Under the pieces are notes generated by a model. That model searched no databases. It was not told where the DNA came from and saw only the letters and a list, made by a program, of their open reading frames with translations. Source: Lederbergia panacisoli (GTDB taxonomy: Bacteria; Bacillota; Bacilli; Bacillales; Bacillaceae_C). From it: 64,000 nucleotides of DNA. Shown here one piece after another: positions 28,502 to 36,824 of this stretch; positions within the stretch are counted from its first letter, which is position 1, and every line of letters starts with the position of its first letter. A program made the translations under genes and the position numbers. The stretch spans positions 37,594-101,593 of the forward strand of contig NZ_JANJGU010000013.1 in assembly GCF_024626525.1 (NCBI RefSeq), given 5' to 3'.

Positions 28502-28915
28502 CTAAATAACACCCTTTTTCAATATAATATTCGCGTACAGTTCTTTTTCACTTGTTGCCACGATGGCAAATGCATTTCTCGCCCGCTCGTAAAAGGCGAA
28601 TCTTTCAACGTATTCAATGGAAATGGTTGACCCGATTGTTTTCTCATATTCCTTCCAAATCGTTGCCTCATATGGGTCGCCGGGTACGACTTCCATTAAC
28701 GCTACAGGGCGATCAACATATGTATCTAAAGGAAAGAACTGCATTATGGCTTCCAATAATTCTGGTATACCGTGACCGTCGCAGCGAATAAGTCGCTTGG
28801 CGTTGCTGGCAGATGGAAAGTTTCCATCCGCCAATACGATTTCATCACCATGGCCCATTTCCATTAACGTTTTCATTAAGTCGGGCGAAAGAATGGCAGG
28901 GATCCCTTTTAGCAT
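28502..28915 (-). CDS. fucU: L-fucose mutarotase, FucU/RbsD family
   Basis: 137 residues, typical for FucU (about 140). Starts MLKGIPAILSPDLMKTLMEM with GHGDEIVLADGNFP containing the catalytic His, as in FucU and RbsD. It interconverts the alpha and beta anomers of L-fucose in the cytoplasm. Last gene of the operon, four bases after the FAH hydrolase. Its presence with a GH29 fucosidase supports L-fucose as the operon substrate. Confidence 0.93.
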   Translation of the reverse strand: MLKGIPAILSPDLMKTLMEMGHGDEIVLADGNFPSASNAKRLIRCDGHGIPELLEAIMQFFPLDTYVDRPVALMEVVPGDPYEATIWKEYEKTIGSTISIEYVERFAFYERARNAFAIVATSEKELYANIILKKGVI

Positions 28916-28919
28916 TTTC

Positions 28920-29810
28920 TCACTCCCGGGTAAAGTAATTCGTAAGTGAACCTAGTTTTTCTATTTCAACTGTAACAACGTCGCCTGGCTTAAGATAATG
29001 CTGCTCGCCTTCTGGATAGCCCATGACGACGCCTTCTGGTGTACCTGTTAAAATAATATCACCAGGCTCCAATGTCATATGCTGCGAAATATAGCTCACG
29101 ATTTCTGCACAATTAAAAATCATATCCGATGTATTGGAATTTTGTCTCAATTCCCCGTTTACATATGTTTTTAATGAAAGGTCATTGGGATTTCCTACTT
29201 CATCCGCCGTAACTAAGTAAGGTCCGACCGGGCTAAATTTATCACATGACTTTCCGAGCAGCCATTGTGGTGTTCTCAATTGCAAATCCCTTGCTGACAG
29301 GTCGTTTACGGTACAATACCCAAAAACGTGGTCCAATGCAGAATCTACATTAATGTACTTTGCTTTTTTACCAATGACGATTCCGAGCTCTACCTCGTAA
29401 TCTAGTTTCTTCGTCACTTTCGGAACTGGAATTTCGTCTTTATGTCCCGTTAACGTGTTGTCGAATTTATTGAATAAAATAGGGACTTCCGGATAAGGAG
29501 CGTTCGTTTCATCGGCGTGTTTTCTGTAATTCAAGCCGATGCATATAATCTTATGCGGCCTCGTGACGCTTGGCCCCCAAGTGATTTCCTCCTCATCCAC
29601 AAAAACAGCTTTATTTTCACTAATCGAATAGTCAATAAAATCTTGAAGTCTTGCCACTTCTTCCTTAAAACCGGAAATAACATCCATCATATCCGTTTTT
29701 ATATCAAAATTAATGCCATTTTTGACGGATGCAGAAATATCGATGATTCCATGATCCGTTTTTACACCTAGTTTTTGTTCCCCTTGGTCTACAAAAGTTA
29801 ATAGTTTCAC
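28920..29810 (-). CDS. FAH-family hydrolase, probable 2,4-diketo-3-deoxy-L-fuconate hydrolase
   Basis: About 296 residues from GTG 29810 (GAGGAG eight bases upstream). The metal-binding Glu pair is seen in LDYEVELGIVIGK and the Asp in VNDLSARDLQ; the C-terminus has LEPGDIILTGTPEGV. All are standard for the fumarylacetoacetate hydrolase superfamily. In known oxidative L-fucose pathways this enzyme splits 2,4-diketo-3-deoxy-L-fuconate to pyruvate and L-lactate. The specific role is inferred from the neighbouring SDRs, dehydratase and mutarotase. Confidence 0.82.
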   Translation of the reverse strand: MKLLTFVDQGEQKLGVKTDHGIIDISASVKNGINFDIKTDMMDVISGFKEEVARLQDFIDYSISENKAVFVDEEEITWGPSVTRPHKIICIGLNYRKHADETNAPYPEVPILFNKFDNTLTGHKDEIPVPKVTKKLDYEVELGIVIGKKAKYINVDSALDHVFGYCTVNDLSARDLQLRTPQWLLGKSCDKFSPVGPYLVTADEVGNPNDLSLKTYVNGELRQNSNTSDMIFNCAEIVSYISQHMTLEPGDIILTGTPEGVVMGYPEGEQHYLKPGDVVTVEIEKLGSLTNYFTRE

Positions 29811-29831
29811 TTTACATTCTCCTCTCAAATC

Positions 29832-30605
29832 TTATGCATTTTTACCAAAAGTTGCTCCGCCATCAATATAAAGGGGTGAGCCCATCATGAATGATGCTTC
29901 ATCTGACGCTAAAAATAATGCAGCATTTGCAACATCCTCTGGTTTTCCTAGATCACCGCTTAATTGTCTTTTTTTAATCCCAGCAATTGCTTCTGTCGGG
30001 TCATCGTAGGCGGATTTTAAATAGTTTTCTACAAATGGTGTGAAAATTGTACCTGGCAGAATCGCATTCACACGAATATTATATGGGGCGTAGTCGACCT
30101 GCATCGCTTTTGTCAGAGCAAGAACCGCTCCTTTTGTCGCTGAGTATAAAGCTCTTCTTAAAAGCCCAATCTCCGCAGCGCACGATGACATATTAATGAT
30201 GCACCCGCTTTTTTGTTCCATCATATGAGGCACAATATATTTACTTGGCAAATAAACGCCCTTTACATTGACGTTCATCACCTTATCCCATACATCTGGT
30301 TCGACCTCATCTACCCTTCCTACATTACTGATTCCTGCATTATTGAATAAAATATCAATTTTTCCATGCTTCTCCATCACGAATTGGGTTAAAGCTTGAA
30401 CATCGTCAGGCTTTGTCACATCTCCCAAAAAGAATGATGCATTTCCGCCATTCTGTTTGATTTCCTCGACTGTCTCTTCACCATGCTTCTGATTAATATC
30501 ATTGACAATCACATGAGCACCTTCAGAGGCGAAACGAAGAGCCGTTGCTCTCCCGATTCCGCTTCCTGAACCGGTTATAACAGCAATTTTTCCAGTTAAT
30601 CTCAC
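29832..30605 (-). CDS. SDR oxidoreductase, probable 2-keto-3-deoxy-L-fuconate dehydrogenase
   Basis: 257 residues from a GTG start overlapping the preceding stop by four bases. NAD-binding TGSGSGIG, NNAG and catalytic Tyr/Lys in YSATKG are intact; it ends with the usual YIDGG. The position next to the FAH hydrolase suggests oxidation of the 4-hydroxyl of 2-keto-3-deoxy-L-fuconate. Which of the two SDRs performs which oxidation cannot be settled by reading. Confidence 0.8.
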   Translation of the reverse strand: MRLTGKIAVITGSGSGIGRATALRFASEGAHVIVNDINQKHGEETVEEIKQNGGNASFFLGDVTKPDDVQALTQFVMEKHGKIDILFNNAGISNVGRVDEVEPDVWDKVMNVNVKGVYLPSKYIVPHMMEQKSGCIINMSSCAAEIGLLRRALYSATKGAVLALTKAMQVDYAPYNIRVNAILPGTIFTPFVENYLKSAYDDPTEAIAGIKKRQLSGDLGKPEDVANAALFLASDEASFMMGSPLYIDGGATFGKNA

Positions 30606-31417
30606 GTTAACGCCTCCCGCTCCTGCTGCATATGATCTTCCGGTTGCGCTGCTTTTACCGTTAAACCTCCGTCCACCATTAAAAGGTGACCATTAATTTG
30701 CATCGCTTCTTCAGATGCTAGGAAAACGACGGCATCGCCGATTTGCTTTTCGGTTCCTAATCTTTTCATTGGATTTGCTTCAATTTCTTTTTCACGTATA
30801 GCTGGATCCGCTAAATATTCACGACACATCTCTGTATCGATCGTACTCGGTCCGACTGCATTCACGTTAATATTATATTGGCCAAGTTCAATGGCGAGAG
30901 CCTTTGTCAATTGATGCGCTGCTGCCTTTGATGAAATATAATGAGGTACAATTGGGCTCGTCACCAGTAAACTAGCCGTTGATGCGATATTAATGATTTT
31001 GCCATATCGCTTTTGTATCATCTGAGGTGCTACTCTCTGAGAGGTAAGAAAAATGGATTTTACATTTGTTTGATATGTCGCATCCCATATATCTTCGGTG
31101 ACATTTAAAAATGGCTGAAAGGGAGCAATACCTGCATTATTTACTAAAATTTCTACTGGACCGAGTGTCTTTTCAACCTCGTTAACCATACGATCTACTT
31201 CATCTTTCACGCCTACATTTGCTTCAACGATCATATATTTTCCTGAAAAATGAGTTTGTAAGCTGGAAAGGACCTTTTCCGCTTCTTCTTTCTGTTCCGG
31301 CGATTTATAATTGATGGCGACATAAGCACCTTCTTCGGCAAGCCGCTCTACAATGGCCGCACCAATTCCTCTACTTGCTCCTGTTACGAGCGCCACCCGG
31401 TTTTCTAGTCTTTTCAC
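30602..31417 (-). CDS. SDR oxidoreductase, probable L-fucose 1-dehydrogenase
   Basis: 271 residues from a GTG start seven bases after AAGGAGG. Motifs TGASRGIG, NNAG and the Tyr/Lys pair in YISSKAAAHQL are intact. A C-terminal extension of about 15 polar residues follows the usual VDGG ending. In the pathway model it would oxidise L-fucose to L-fuconolactone; no lactonase gene is present nearby. Assignment relative to the second SDR is tentative. Confidence 0.78.
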   Translation of the reverse strand: MKRLENRVALVTGASRGIGAAIVERLAEEGAYVAINYKSPEQKEEAEKVLSSLQTHFSGKYMIVEANVGVKDEVDRMVNEVEKTLGPVEILVNNAGIAPFQPFLNVTEDIWDATYQTNVKSIFLTSQRVAPQMIQKRYGKIINIASTASLLVTSPIVPHYISSKAAAHQLTKALAIELGQYNINVNAVGPSTIDTEMCREYLADPAIREKEIEANPMKRLGTEKQIGDAVVFLASEEAMQINGHLLMVDGGLTVKAAQPEDHMQQEREALT

Positions 31418-31429
31418 TTGTAATCCTCC

Positions 31430-32527
31430 TTACCCAATTCGGCATTCCGAAAGCACCTTATCCGTGAATTTACACCCTAATCCTGGCTCCTCCGGCAAAG
31501 TATAATAGCCATTTACAACTGAAATGGGATTTTCCCAAATGTCGGCGATCGACTCATAGCAATATTCAACCATCGGAACATTCATTGAAGCCGCCGCTAA
31601 CTGTACATGCAATTTTTGCTGTACATTTGTATGTGGGATAACCTCGAGATTATAACAACGAGCGAGAGCTGCAACATCGAGCCATTCATCAATTCCTGAT
31701 AGTTTCGTAGCATCCGCTTGGACGATATCGACCGCTCCCATCTCAATATAATCACGGAAATCATATTTCGTATAAATCGTCTCACCGACAGCAATTGGCA
31801 GGTCTAGAGTGCGAGCCAATTCCGCATGGGCTTTTTTATCAAATGGATTCATCGGTTCTTCCAGCCAGTACACATCGAACTCCTCAAACTTTCGGCCCCA
31901 TACGATCGATGTTTTAAGATCCCACACTGTATTGACGTCGACCATTAATTTGATGTCATCGCCAATCGCTTTTCTGACCGCCTTCACTCTTTCGTAATCC
32001 TCTCGTGGATTAGGCAATCCGACCTTCATTTTTACAGCATCAAATCCGCGTTCAATCAAAGCCGTCATATCACGAATCAGTTCATCTTGCGTCACTTGGA
32101 GCCAGCCGCCATCCGTGTTGTATGCCTTCACCTTATCTTTGACTGGTCCGAGGTATTTCCATAACGGCAAATTAGCAACCTTTAATTTTATATCCCATAG
32201 AGCCATTTCAACGGCACAGAGCCCAACGCGGGTAACACCGACTTGCCCAATAAAATGATTCGTATAATGAAGCTCTTTTAAAACATTTTTATAGAGAGCT
32301 GGGTCTTTACCTATTAATCTTGGAGCATATGTATCATCGATAATCGCTTGGACGGCCCTTGTTCCCTTCGTATAATTCCAGTTAAAACCCCAGCCATTGA
32401 TCCCTTCATCTGTATCAATGCGAATCGCGATAAATTCAACACCCTCAAGTCTAGTTTGCGAATCGGTAATGGCTCGTTGCTTTAAAGGGACATCAAGTAA
32501 ATACGTTTCAACGTGAGTAATCTTCAA
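31430..32527 (-). CDS. Enolase-superfamily sugar acid dehydratase, probable L-fuconate dehydratase
   Basis: About 365 residues. The start is taken as TTG 32527, seven bases after AAAGGAGG. Mandelate-racemase-type residues are visible: the KxK base motif (KMKVG), metal ligands Asp (VDVN), Glu (EEP) and Glu (VGE), and the His of IPHTN. Proteins of this group dehydrate sugar acids. The context (fucosidase, mutarotase, SDRs, FAH) points to L-fuconate. It is shorter than the characterised L-fuconate dehydratase of Xanthomonas (about 440), so L-rhamnonate- or galactonate-type activity is possible. Confidence 0.8.
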   Translation of the reverse strand: MKITHVETYLLDVPLKQRAITDSQTRLEGVEFIAIRIDTDEGINGWGFNWNYTKGTRAVQAIIDDTYAPRLIGKDPALYKNVLKELHYTNHFIGQVGVTRVGLCAVEMALWDIKLKVANLPLWKYLGPVKDKVKAYNTDGGWLQVTQDELIRDMTALIERGFDAVKMKVGLPNPREDYERVKAVRKAIGDDIKLMVDVNTVWDLKTSIVWGRKFEEFDVYWLEEPMNPFDKKAHAELARTLDLPIAVGETIYTKYDFRDYIEMGAVDIVQADATKLSGIDEWLDVAALARCYNLEVIPHTNVQQKLHVQLAAASMNVPMVEYCYESIADIWENPISVVNGYYTLPEEPGLGCKFTDKVLSECRIG

Positions 32528-32560
32528 TAAAATTCCTCCTTTAGTTAACGCCTTCACTTT

Positions 32561-34018
32561 TTAGTTTAATTCAATTTTAAAAACGACAGGGGTTGCACTT
32601 TTTACTGTTGACGTTTGCAGCAATAACGCATCTTCTTCCTGATTCCATATTGGCTTTTCATCAAATCCTAGAATAGATATATCTTCAATCAATCCATGGA
32701 AAAATGATGATTTTTTTCCTAACGACTTGATTTGAACTTGGCCATCTTCTGGATATACGAGCACGGTTGCATATAAATGACTTCCTTTTCTCGTAAAACG
32801 GATATCTTCACTCGTAAAAAATTTAGCCGCTTGATCCGTAAATTGCCCTTCTTCAATATTATTCGGTCCTTCTCCGAACGTTTTCCAATAAGTCGTATCG
32901 TAAATCGCTTCGCCGTTCACTTTAAGCCAATCGCCAACAGCCAACAAAATTTCTTTATCTTCTTCTGGAATCGTCCCATCCGCTTTTGGACCGATATTTA
33001 ATAAAAGCGCCCCATTTTTACTAACGATATCAACTAGATTCTGAATGATTTCAATAGATGACTTATAATCATTGCCTGGAGTATAGCACCACGAATTCCG
33101 GGCGACGGACGTACATGTTTGCCAAAAATAAGGCTTTTGTTCTGCAAAGTGGCCTCTTTCCATATCAGGCACCGCACTGCCGAAAACAAAGGCATCAAAT
33201 TTATAATTAATTGCGACTTGTACGCCCCATTCCTCCGCGCGGTTATAGTAGTAGGCGGCAAATTTTTTCAAATACGGTTTAAATGCTTCCGTTTGAATCC
33301 ACCAATCAAAATAAAAAACTTTTGGTTGATAGTGATCGATGAGTTCACAACAGCGAATCAACCAATCTTCTAAAAATTCTTCCGTTGGTTTTGGTGAATG
33401 AACATCATGAAGATCCGTTTCTGGCATAGATGGCCAATACAAATCCCCACAAACGAGAGGTTCTTTAATATCAGAGTCAAATTCCTTCCCGCCTGACATA
33501 AAAAACCAATGTTCTGCTCGATGGGACGAAACCGTAAGCTCTAAACCTTGCTCTTCAAAGGCCTCCTTCATTTCCCCAAGCAGATCTCGTTTTGGGCCCA
33601 TTTCATGTGCATTGAATGAGGAAATTTCACTTCTATATAGTTGAAATCCATCATGATGTTCTGCAACAGGCATAATATATTTCGCACCAGATTTCCTAAA
33701 AAGCTCCGCCCATTCTACAGCATGGAAGTTTTCCGCTTGAAACATCGGAATAAAATCTTTATAGCCAAAATCTTTATGCGCTCCGTACGTTTCGAGATGA
33801 TGCTTATACTCATCTGACCCTTGAATATACATATTTCGCGGGTACCATTCGTTGTTGAAAGCAGGAACCGAGTATACTCCCCAATGGATAAATATCCCGA
33901 ATTTCGCATTTTTGTACCATTCCGGAACTTGAATTTGCGATAATGAGTCCCAATCATTTTTGAATCGTCCTTTGGCAATCGTGTCGTCAATCCTCTGTAA
34001 ATATTCGCGTTTATCCAT
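32561..34018 (-). CDS. Alpha-L-fucosidase, GH29
   Basis: About 485 residues. The start is placed at the ATG at 34018, preceded by AAGGATG; a longer reading adds 14 residues without a ribosome site. GH29 features are FGIFIHWGVYSVP near the N-terminus, EHHDGF, and the nucleophile Asp238 in YFDWW. There is no signal peptide, so it acts on imported fucosides. It is first in the fucose operon, 33 bases before the dehydratase start, and should supply L-fucose to the oxidative enzymes downstream. Confidence 0.93.
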   Translation of the reverse strand: MDKREYLQRIDDTIAKGRFKNDWDSLSQIQVPEWYKNAKFGIFIHWGVYSVPAFNNEWYPRNMYIQGSDEYKHHLETYGAHKDFGYKDFIPMFQAENFHAVEWAELFRKSGAKYIMPVAEHHDGFQLYRSEISSFNAHEMGPKRDLLGEMKEAFEEQGLELTVSSHRAEHWFFMSGGKEFDSDIKEPLVCGDLYWPSMPETDLHDVHSPKPTEEFLEDWLIRCCELIDHYQPKVFYFDWWIQTEAFKPYLKKFAAYYYNRAEEWGVQVAINYKFDAFVFGSAVPDMERGHFAEQKPYFWQTCTSVARNSWCYTPGNDYKSSIEIIQNLVDIVSKNGALLLNIGPKADGTIPEEDKEILLAVGDWLKVNGEAIYDTTYWKTFGEGPNNIEEGQFTDQAAKFFTSEDIRFTRKGSHLYATVLVYPEDGQVQIKSLGKKSSFFHGLIEDISILGFDEKPIWNQEEDALLLQTSTVKSATPVVFKIELN

Positions 34019-34111
34019 TATGTCATCCTTTCCTATTAAACTATATATAGTATTCTTCATATTTTGTTAGAATCCTTGATAATTTACGACTTTTCTTTAA
34101 AGAGTTTTGTC

Positions 34112-34141
34112 TGTATACGTAAATATTTTTAAGGAATACTA
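34112..34141 (+). promoter_or_regulatory. Sigma-G-like promoter of the YuzL-like gene
   Basis: TGTATA, 17-base spacer, AATACTA, close to the Bacillus forespore sigma-G consensus (TGAATA and CATACTA). It lies 20 bases before the GTG start. Confidence 0.6.
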
Positions 34142-34160
34142 CTCTTTGGAGGTGAGGAGC

Positions 34161-34295
34161 GTGTCGAAAGGAAGAAAAGCTGACCCATCAACAATCGGTT
34201 TAGGATCATCACAAACGATGGGACAAGGAACGACAGCAAGGGAAACTGGGATCAAAAAGGATTCAGCAAGAAAGAAAAATAAGAAAGAACTTTAA
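34161..34295 (+). CDS. Small basic YuzL-like protein
   Basis: 44 residues from GTG 34161 with GGAGGTGAGGAGC upstream. Basic and glycine/serine-rich (SKGRKADPSTIGLGSSQ, then GQGTTARETG and a lysine-rich end), resembling the YuzL family of short Bacillus proteins. A sigma-G-like promoter and a terminator at 34318-34348 bracket it as a single-gene unit. One of only four plus-strand genes in the window. The role is unknown; forespore expression is inferred from the promoter. Confidence 0.65.
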   Translation: MSKGRKADPSTIGLGSSQTMGQGTTARETGIKKDSARKKNKKEL

Positions 34296-34317
34296 TATGT
34301 ATATCATTTACATAAGT

Positions 34318-34348
34318 AAAACAGGCGGAAATGTATTCTGCCTGTTTT
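34318..34348. terminator. Bidirectional terminator between yuzL-like and VOC genes
   Basis: Stem AAAACAGGC / GCCTGTTTT with T-rich flanks both ways. It serves the plus-strand YuzL-like gene and the minus-strand VOC gene ending at 34372. Confidence 0.8.
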
Positions 34349-34371
34349 GCTTATTTTTAAAAAATGATTCC

Positions 34372-34770
34372 TTACAAAATTTGCTCTAGCTGGAGGCGCT
34401 CCCCGTCTGGTCCACGAAAAATGGCGAACTTCTCCCCATTTTGATAAAGATTTGGATCTAAAGTTATGTCTAATTCAAATACAATGCCTTTACTCTTAAG
34501 TTCTGCCACTGCTGCCTCTATATCATCTACAAGAATAGATAAATGGTTGATAGGCCCATTGAGCCCGTCTACCCTATCATGCTTCGCATCTAGAAACTCG
34601 ATAACACAGGACTGATTCCCCATAAATAGAAGACTTCGACTACCATCTTCATTGAAGTGTTCCCAAACAACACTGAAACCCAACATATCTTCATAAAACT
34701 TTCGGGATACTTCAACATCTCGTACACTTAATCCCACATGACCGAATCCCAAAACATTAAATTTCTCCAT
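34372..34770 (-). CDS. VOC superfamily (glyoxalase/dioxygenase fold) protein
   Basis: 132 residues from the ATG at 34770; a TTG three codons upstream has the better placed AAGGAAG and may be the true start. Two beta-alpha-beta-beta-beta modules are visible, with metal-ligand candidates His in FGHVGLSV and INHLSIL and a terminal Glu in LQLEQIL. The reaction is not predictable. It lies between a YuzL-like gene and a degenerate duplicate of that gene's surroundings. Confidence 0.82.
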   Translation of the reverse strand: MEKFNVLGFGHVGLSVRDVEVSRKFYEDMLGFSVVWEHFNEDGSRSLLFMGNQSCVIEFLDAKHDRVDGLNGPINHLSILVDDIEAAVAELKSKGIVFELDITLDPNLYQNGEKFAIFRGPDGERLQLEQIL

Positions 34771-34787
34771 AATTTTCAATTAGTCTT

Positions 34788-34930
34788 CCTTTCCAATTAA
34801 GCTATATATAATATTCTTCATCATTTACTAGAATCCTTGGTATTTTCCAATTTCTCTTAAAAGAGTTTTGTCTGTATATGAAAAACCCGGAATCAAAAAG
34901 CTGTCTTTTTTCATAAGCAAAACAGGTGGA
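34788..34930. repeat. Degenerate duplicate of the yuzL-like locus
   Basis: 34788-34888 matches 34022-34122 (shared CTATATATA, TATTCTTCAT, TAGAATCCTTG and AGAGTTTTGTCTGTATA). 34912-34930 matches the sequence around 34312-34330 (CATAAG-AAAACAGG). Between them only GGAATCAAAAAG of the gene itself is recognisable. It reads as a second copy of the promoter-gene-terminator segment from which most of the gene was deleted. Confidence 0.7.
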
Positions 34931-34940
34931 AAACAAGCGT

Positions 34941-35837
34941 TTAAATTCCCCACTTAATACGGGATTCTTCCATTGTAACCTGCTCTTTTGGATCCTGTTT
35001 CGTATGTCCTAAAGGCTCAGTTCCAACCCATCTCTCATCCATAGGCTCTGTATTTAGCTGGTAACGTGTATCAACACTAATTCGATAGCGATTAGTAGTA
35101 TTATTAATGGAGGCGTGTAGTGTAAACATACCAAAAATGATAACATCACCAGCACTAAATGGAGTAGTAGCCCATTGCCCACCGTATTTATCTACAATCT
35201 CTATTGGATTTGTTGATAGCCAACCATTTGAAACTCTATCCCGATCTACATCCATTTTTCCATACGTTTCTTTTATTTTTTCAAAGTTTTGAGAGCCTAA
35301 GCAAATTGCTAAAGGCCCCTGTTCTAAGGGGGTATCACCTAATGGTGTCCACATCGTATAGAGATTTCTTGTTCCTCTACCCATGTAGACAATATCATAA
35401 TGAGCTCCTGTAAATCCTTCCCGTCCCACAGCACGTGGCCATTTATAATTGTAAGTGGTTGCAGTTCCTTCTAAAAAATCATTGAAAAAACTCATAACTT
35501 TTGGGGAATTGACAAGTTCAAGAAGATCAGGGAATTCTAAAGCGAAGTCTAGTCCTCCCCCTCCGTAAAATCCTCCCTTATTTTGTGGTCCAATAATCCC
35601 CTCATCAATAGGTTCGCCATCCGCTAATTTCCCTTCAAGTTGCAACTTTTCTAGAATATTCCTTCGAGCAGCTAATACCTTTTCCCTATCATGAAATCCC
35701 CGAAACAATAAATACCCTTCCTCTTCCATCCTTTTTCGAAGCTTGTCTGTTTGATCTAAGATATCATTTGAATCTCTTAAATTTGTTAGGTATTTACTTC
35801 CCATTTCCAATTCATGTTTTCCCATTTTTAATATCAT
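34941..35837 (-). CDS. Phytanoyl-CoA dioxygenase (PhyH) family oxygenase
   Basis: 298 residues. The Fe(II) facial triad is recognisable as HxD in GAHYDIVY and the distal His in TLHASINN, with the 2-oxoglutarate-binding Arg in NRYRIS. These enzymes couple 2-oxoglutarate decarboxylation to hydroxylation of small substrates. Start codon uncertain: the ATG at 35837 has AGGAC upstream and an in-frame ATG follows four codons later. It sits downstream of an AraC regulator and a sugar importer; the substrate is unknown. Confidence 0.85.
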   Translation of the reverse strand: MILKMGKHELEMGSKYLTNLRDSNDILDQTDKLRKRMEEEGYLLFRGFHDREKVLAARRNILEKLQLEGKLADGEPIDEGIIGPQNKGGFYGGGGLDFALEFPDLLELVNSPKVMSFFNDFLEGTATTYNYKWPRAVGREGFTGAHYDIVYMGRGTRNLYTMWTPLGDTPLEQGPLAICLGSQNFEKIKETYGKMDVDRDRVSNGWLSTNPIEIVDKYGGQWATTPFSAGDVIIFGMFTLHASINNTTNRYRISVDTRYQLNTEPMDERWVGTEPLGHTKQDPKEQVTMEESRIKWGI

Positions 35838-35954
35838 TTTAATTGTCCTATCCCTTCATTTATTTTATATATGTATATGTTGCCCTATCAAATAATAGTC
35901 AAATACTTACGAATCTAAAAATCTAATACAACTATCCTAATTGTTGAACTTTAA

Positions 35955-36806
35955 TTAAACAACGAGCTCTCCTTTATTTTTTCTCCACTCTGAAGGTGAT
36001 AATCCTTCAATTTGTTTAAACCAAGATGAAAAGGAATGTATATTTGAAAAGCCAATTTGCTCAGATATAATTTGCAAAGACTTTTTAGTATAAACTAATA
36101 ACCATTTTGCCTCTGCCATTCTATAATATTGATGAAATTGTTTTGGGGTAACCCCGTATAAGTCTTTGAACTTACGCCTGAAATTTGATTCAGAAAAACC
36201 AGATAGAATTGCTAAATCACGCATTCGTATTTCTTGATGAAGATTTGAGCGGATATATGTTGCCGTGGTCTCTATCGTAATTGGAACATGACTAGTCTTA
36301 GAATGTTGTAGTAAAAACAGCAAAAAAATTTCTACCCATGTACATACTACTTTTTTTTCTTCTATTAAAGGTTGTGATTTCATTTTCAGCCAATTCCTAA
36401 ACAGCACTTCATACTGTTCCCTGTAAATTTGTAATAACGTTATAATTCGTGGAAATTCTGTATGAGTTAATTGATAAAATAATTTTTTTAACTCTTTTGG
36501 GATAAATGTTGCCTCAATAACGCCCCATCGAACAGGAGTAGTCGCATAAAAACGATGCGGTACATTTGGAGGAATGATCACTACATTACCTTCTTGTAAA
36601 AAATACTCTGTATTTTCAAATTGAAACACAGCATCCCCTTCAAGTAATATCGATATTTCATAAGCCTGATGTTTATGGAATCCCATATCCCATCTAGATG
36701 AGTGAGTATTTATACTACTATTTATTAACACCAATGCTTCACCTTCCCATATTGGATGATCTAATAAATTTCTATTAACGATTTCACAATATCTAGGCGA
36801 TTGCAC
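35955..36806 (-). CDS. AraC-family regulator with cupin domain
   Basis: 283 residues from a GTG start. The cupin-like sensor half contains FHKHQAYEISILLEGD and VVIIPPNVPHRF. The C-terminal AraC domain has MRDLAILSGFSESNFRRKFK and a second motif ending GFSNIHSFSSWFKQ. It is 18 bases after the last ABC permease gene, so probably the local regulator of the importer and the GH4 gene. Confidence 0.92.
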   Translation of the reverse strand: MQSPRYCEIVNRNLLDHPIWEGEALVLINSSINTHSSRWDMGFHKHQAYEISILLEGDAVFQFENTEYFLQEGNVVIIPPNVPHRFYATTPVRWGVIEATFIPKELKKLFYQLTHTEFPRIITLLQIYREQYEVLFRNWLKMKSQPLIEEKKVVCTWVEIFLLFLLQHSKTSHVPITIETTATYIRSNLHQEIRMRDLAILSGFSESNFRRKFKDLYGVTPKQFHQYYRMAEAKWLLVYTKKSLQIISEQIGFSNIHSFSSWFKQIEGLSPSEWRKNKGELVV

Positions 36807-36824
36807 AATAAAATCCCGTCCAAT

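Noticed and set aside
28195..28509. 104-codon open frame across the 21-bp array
   Set aside because: Explained by a period divisible by three; amino-acid pattern equals the DNA repeat.
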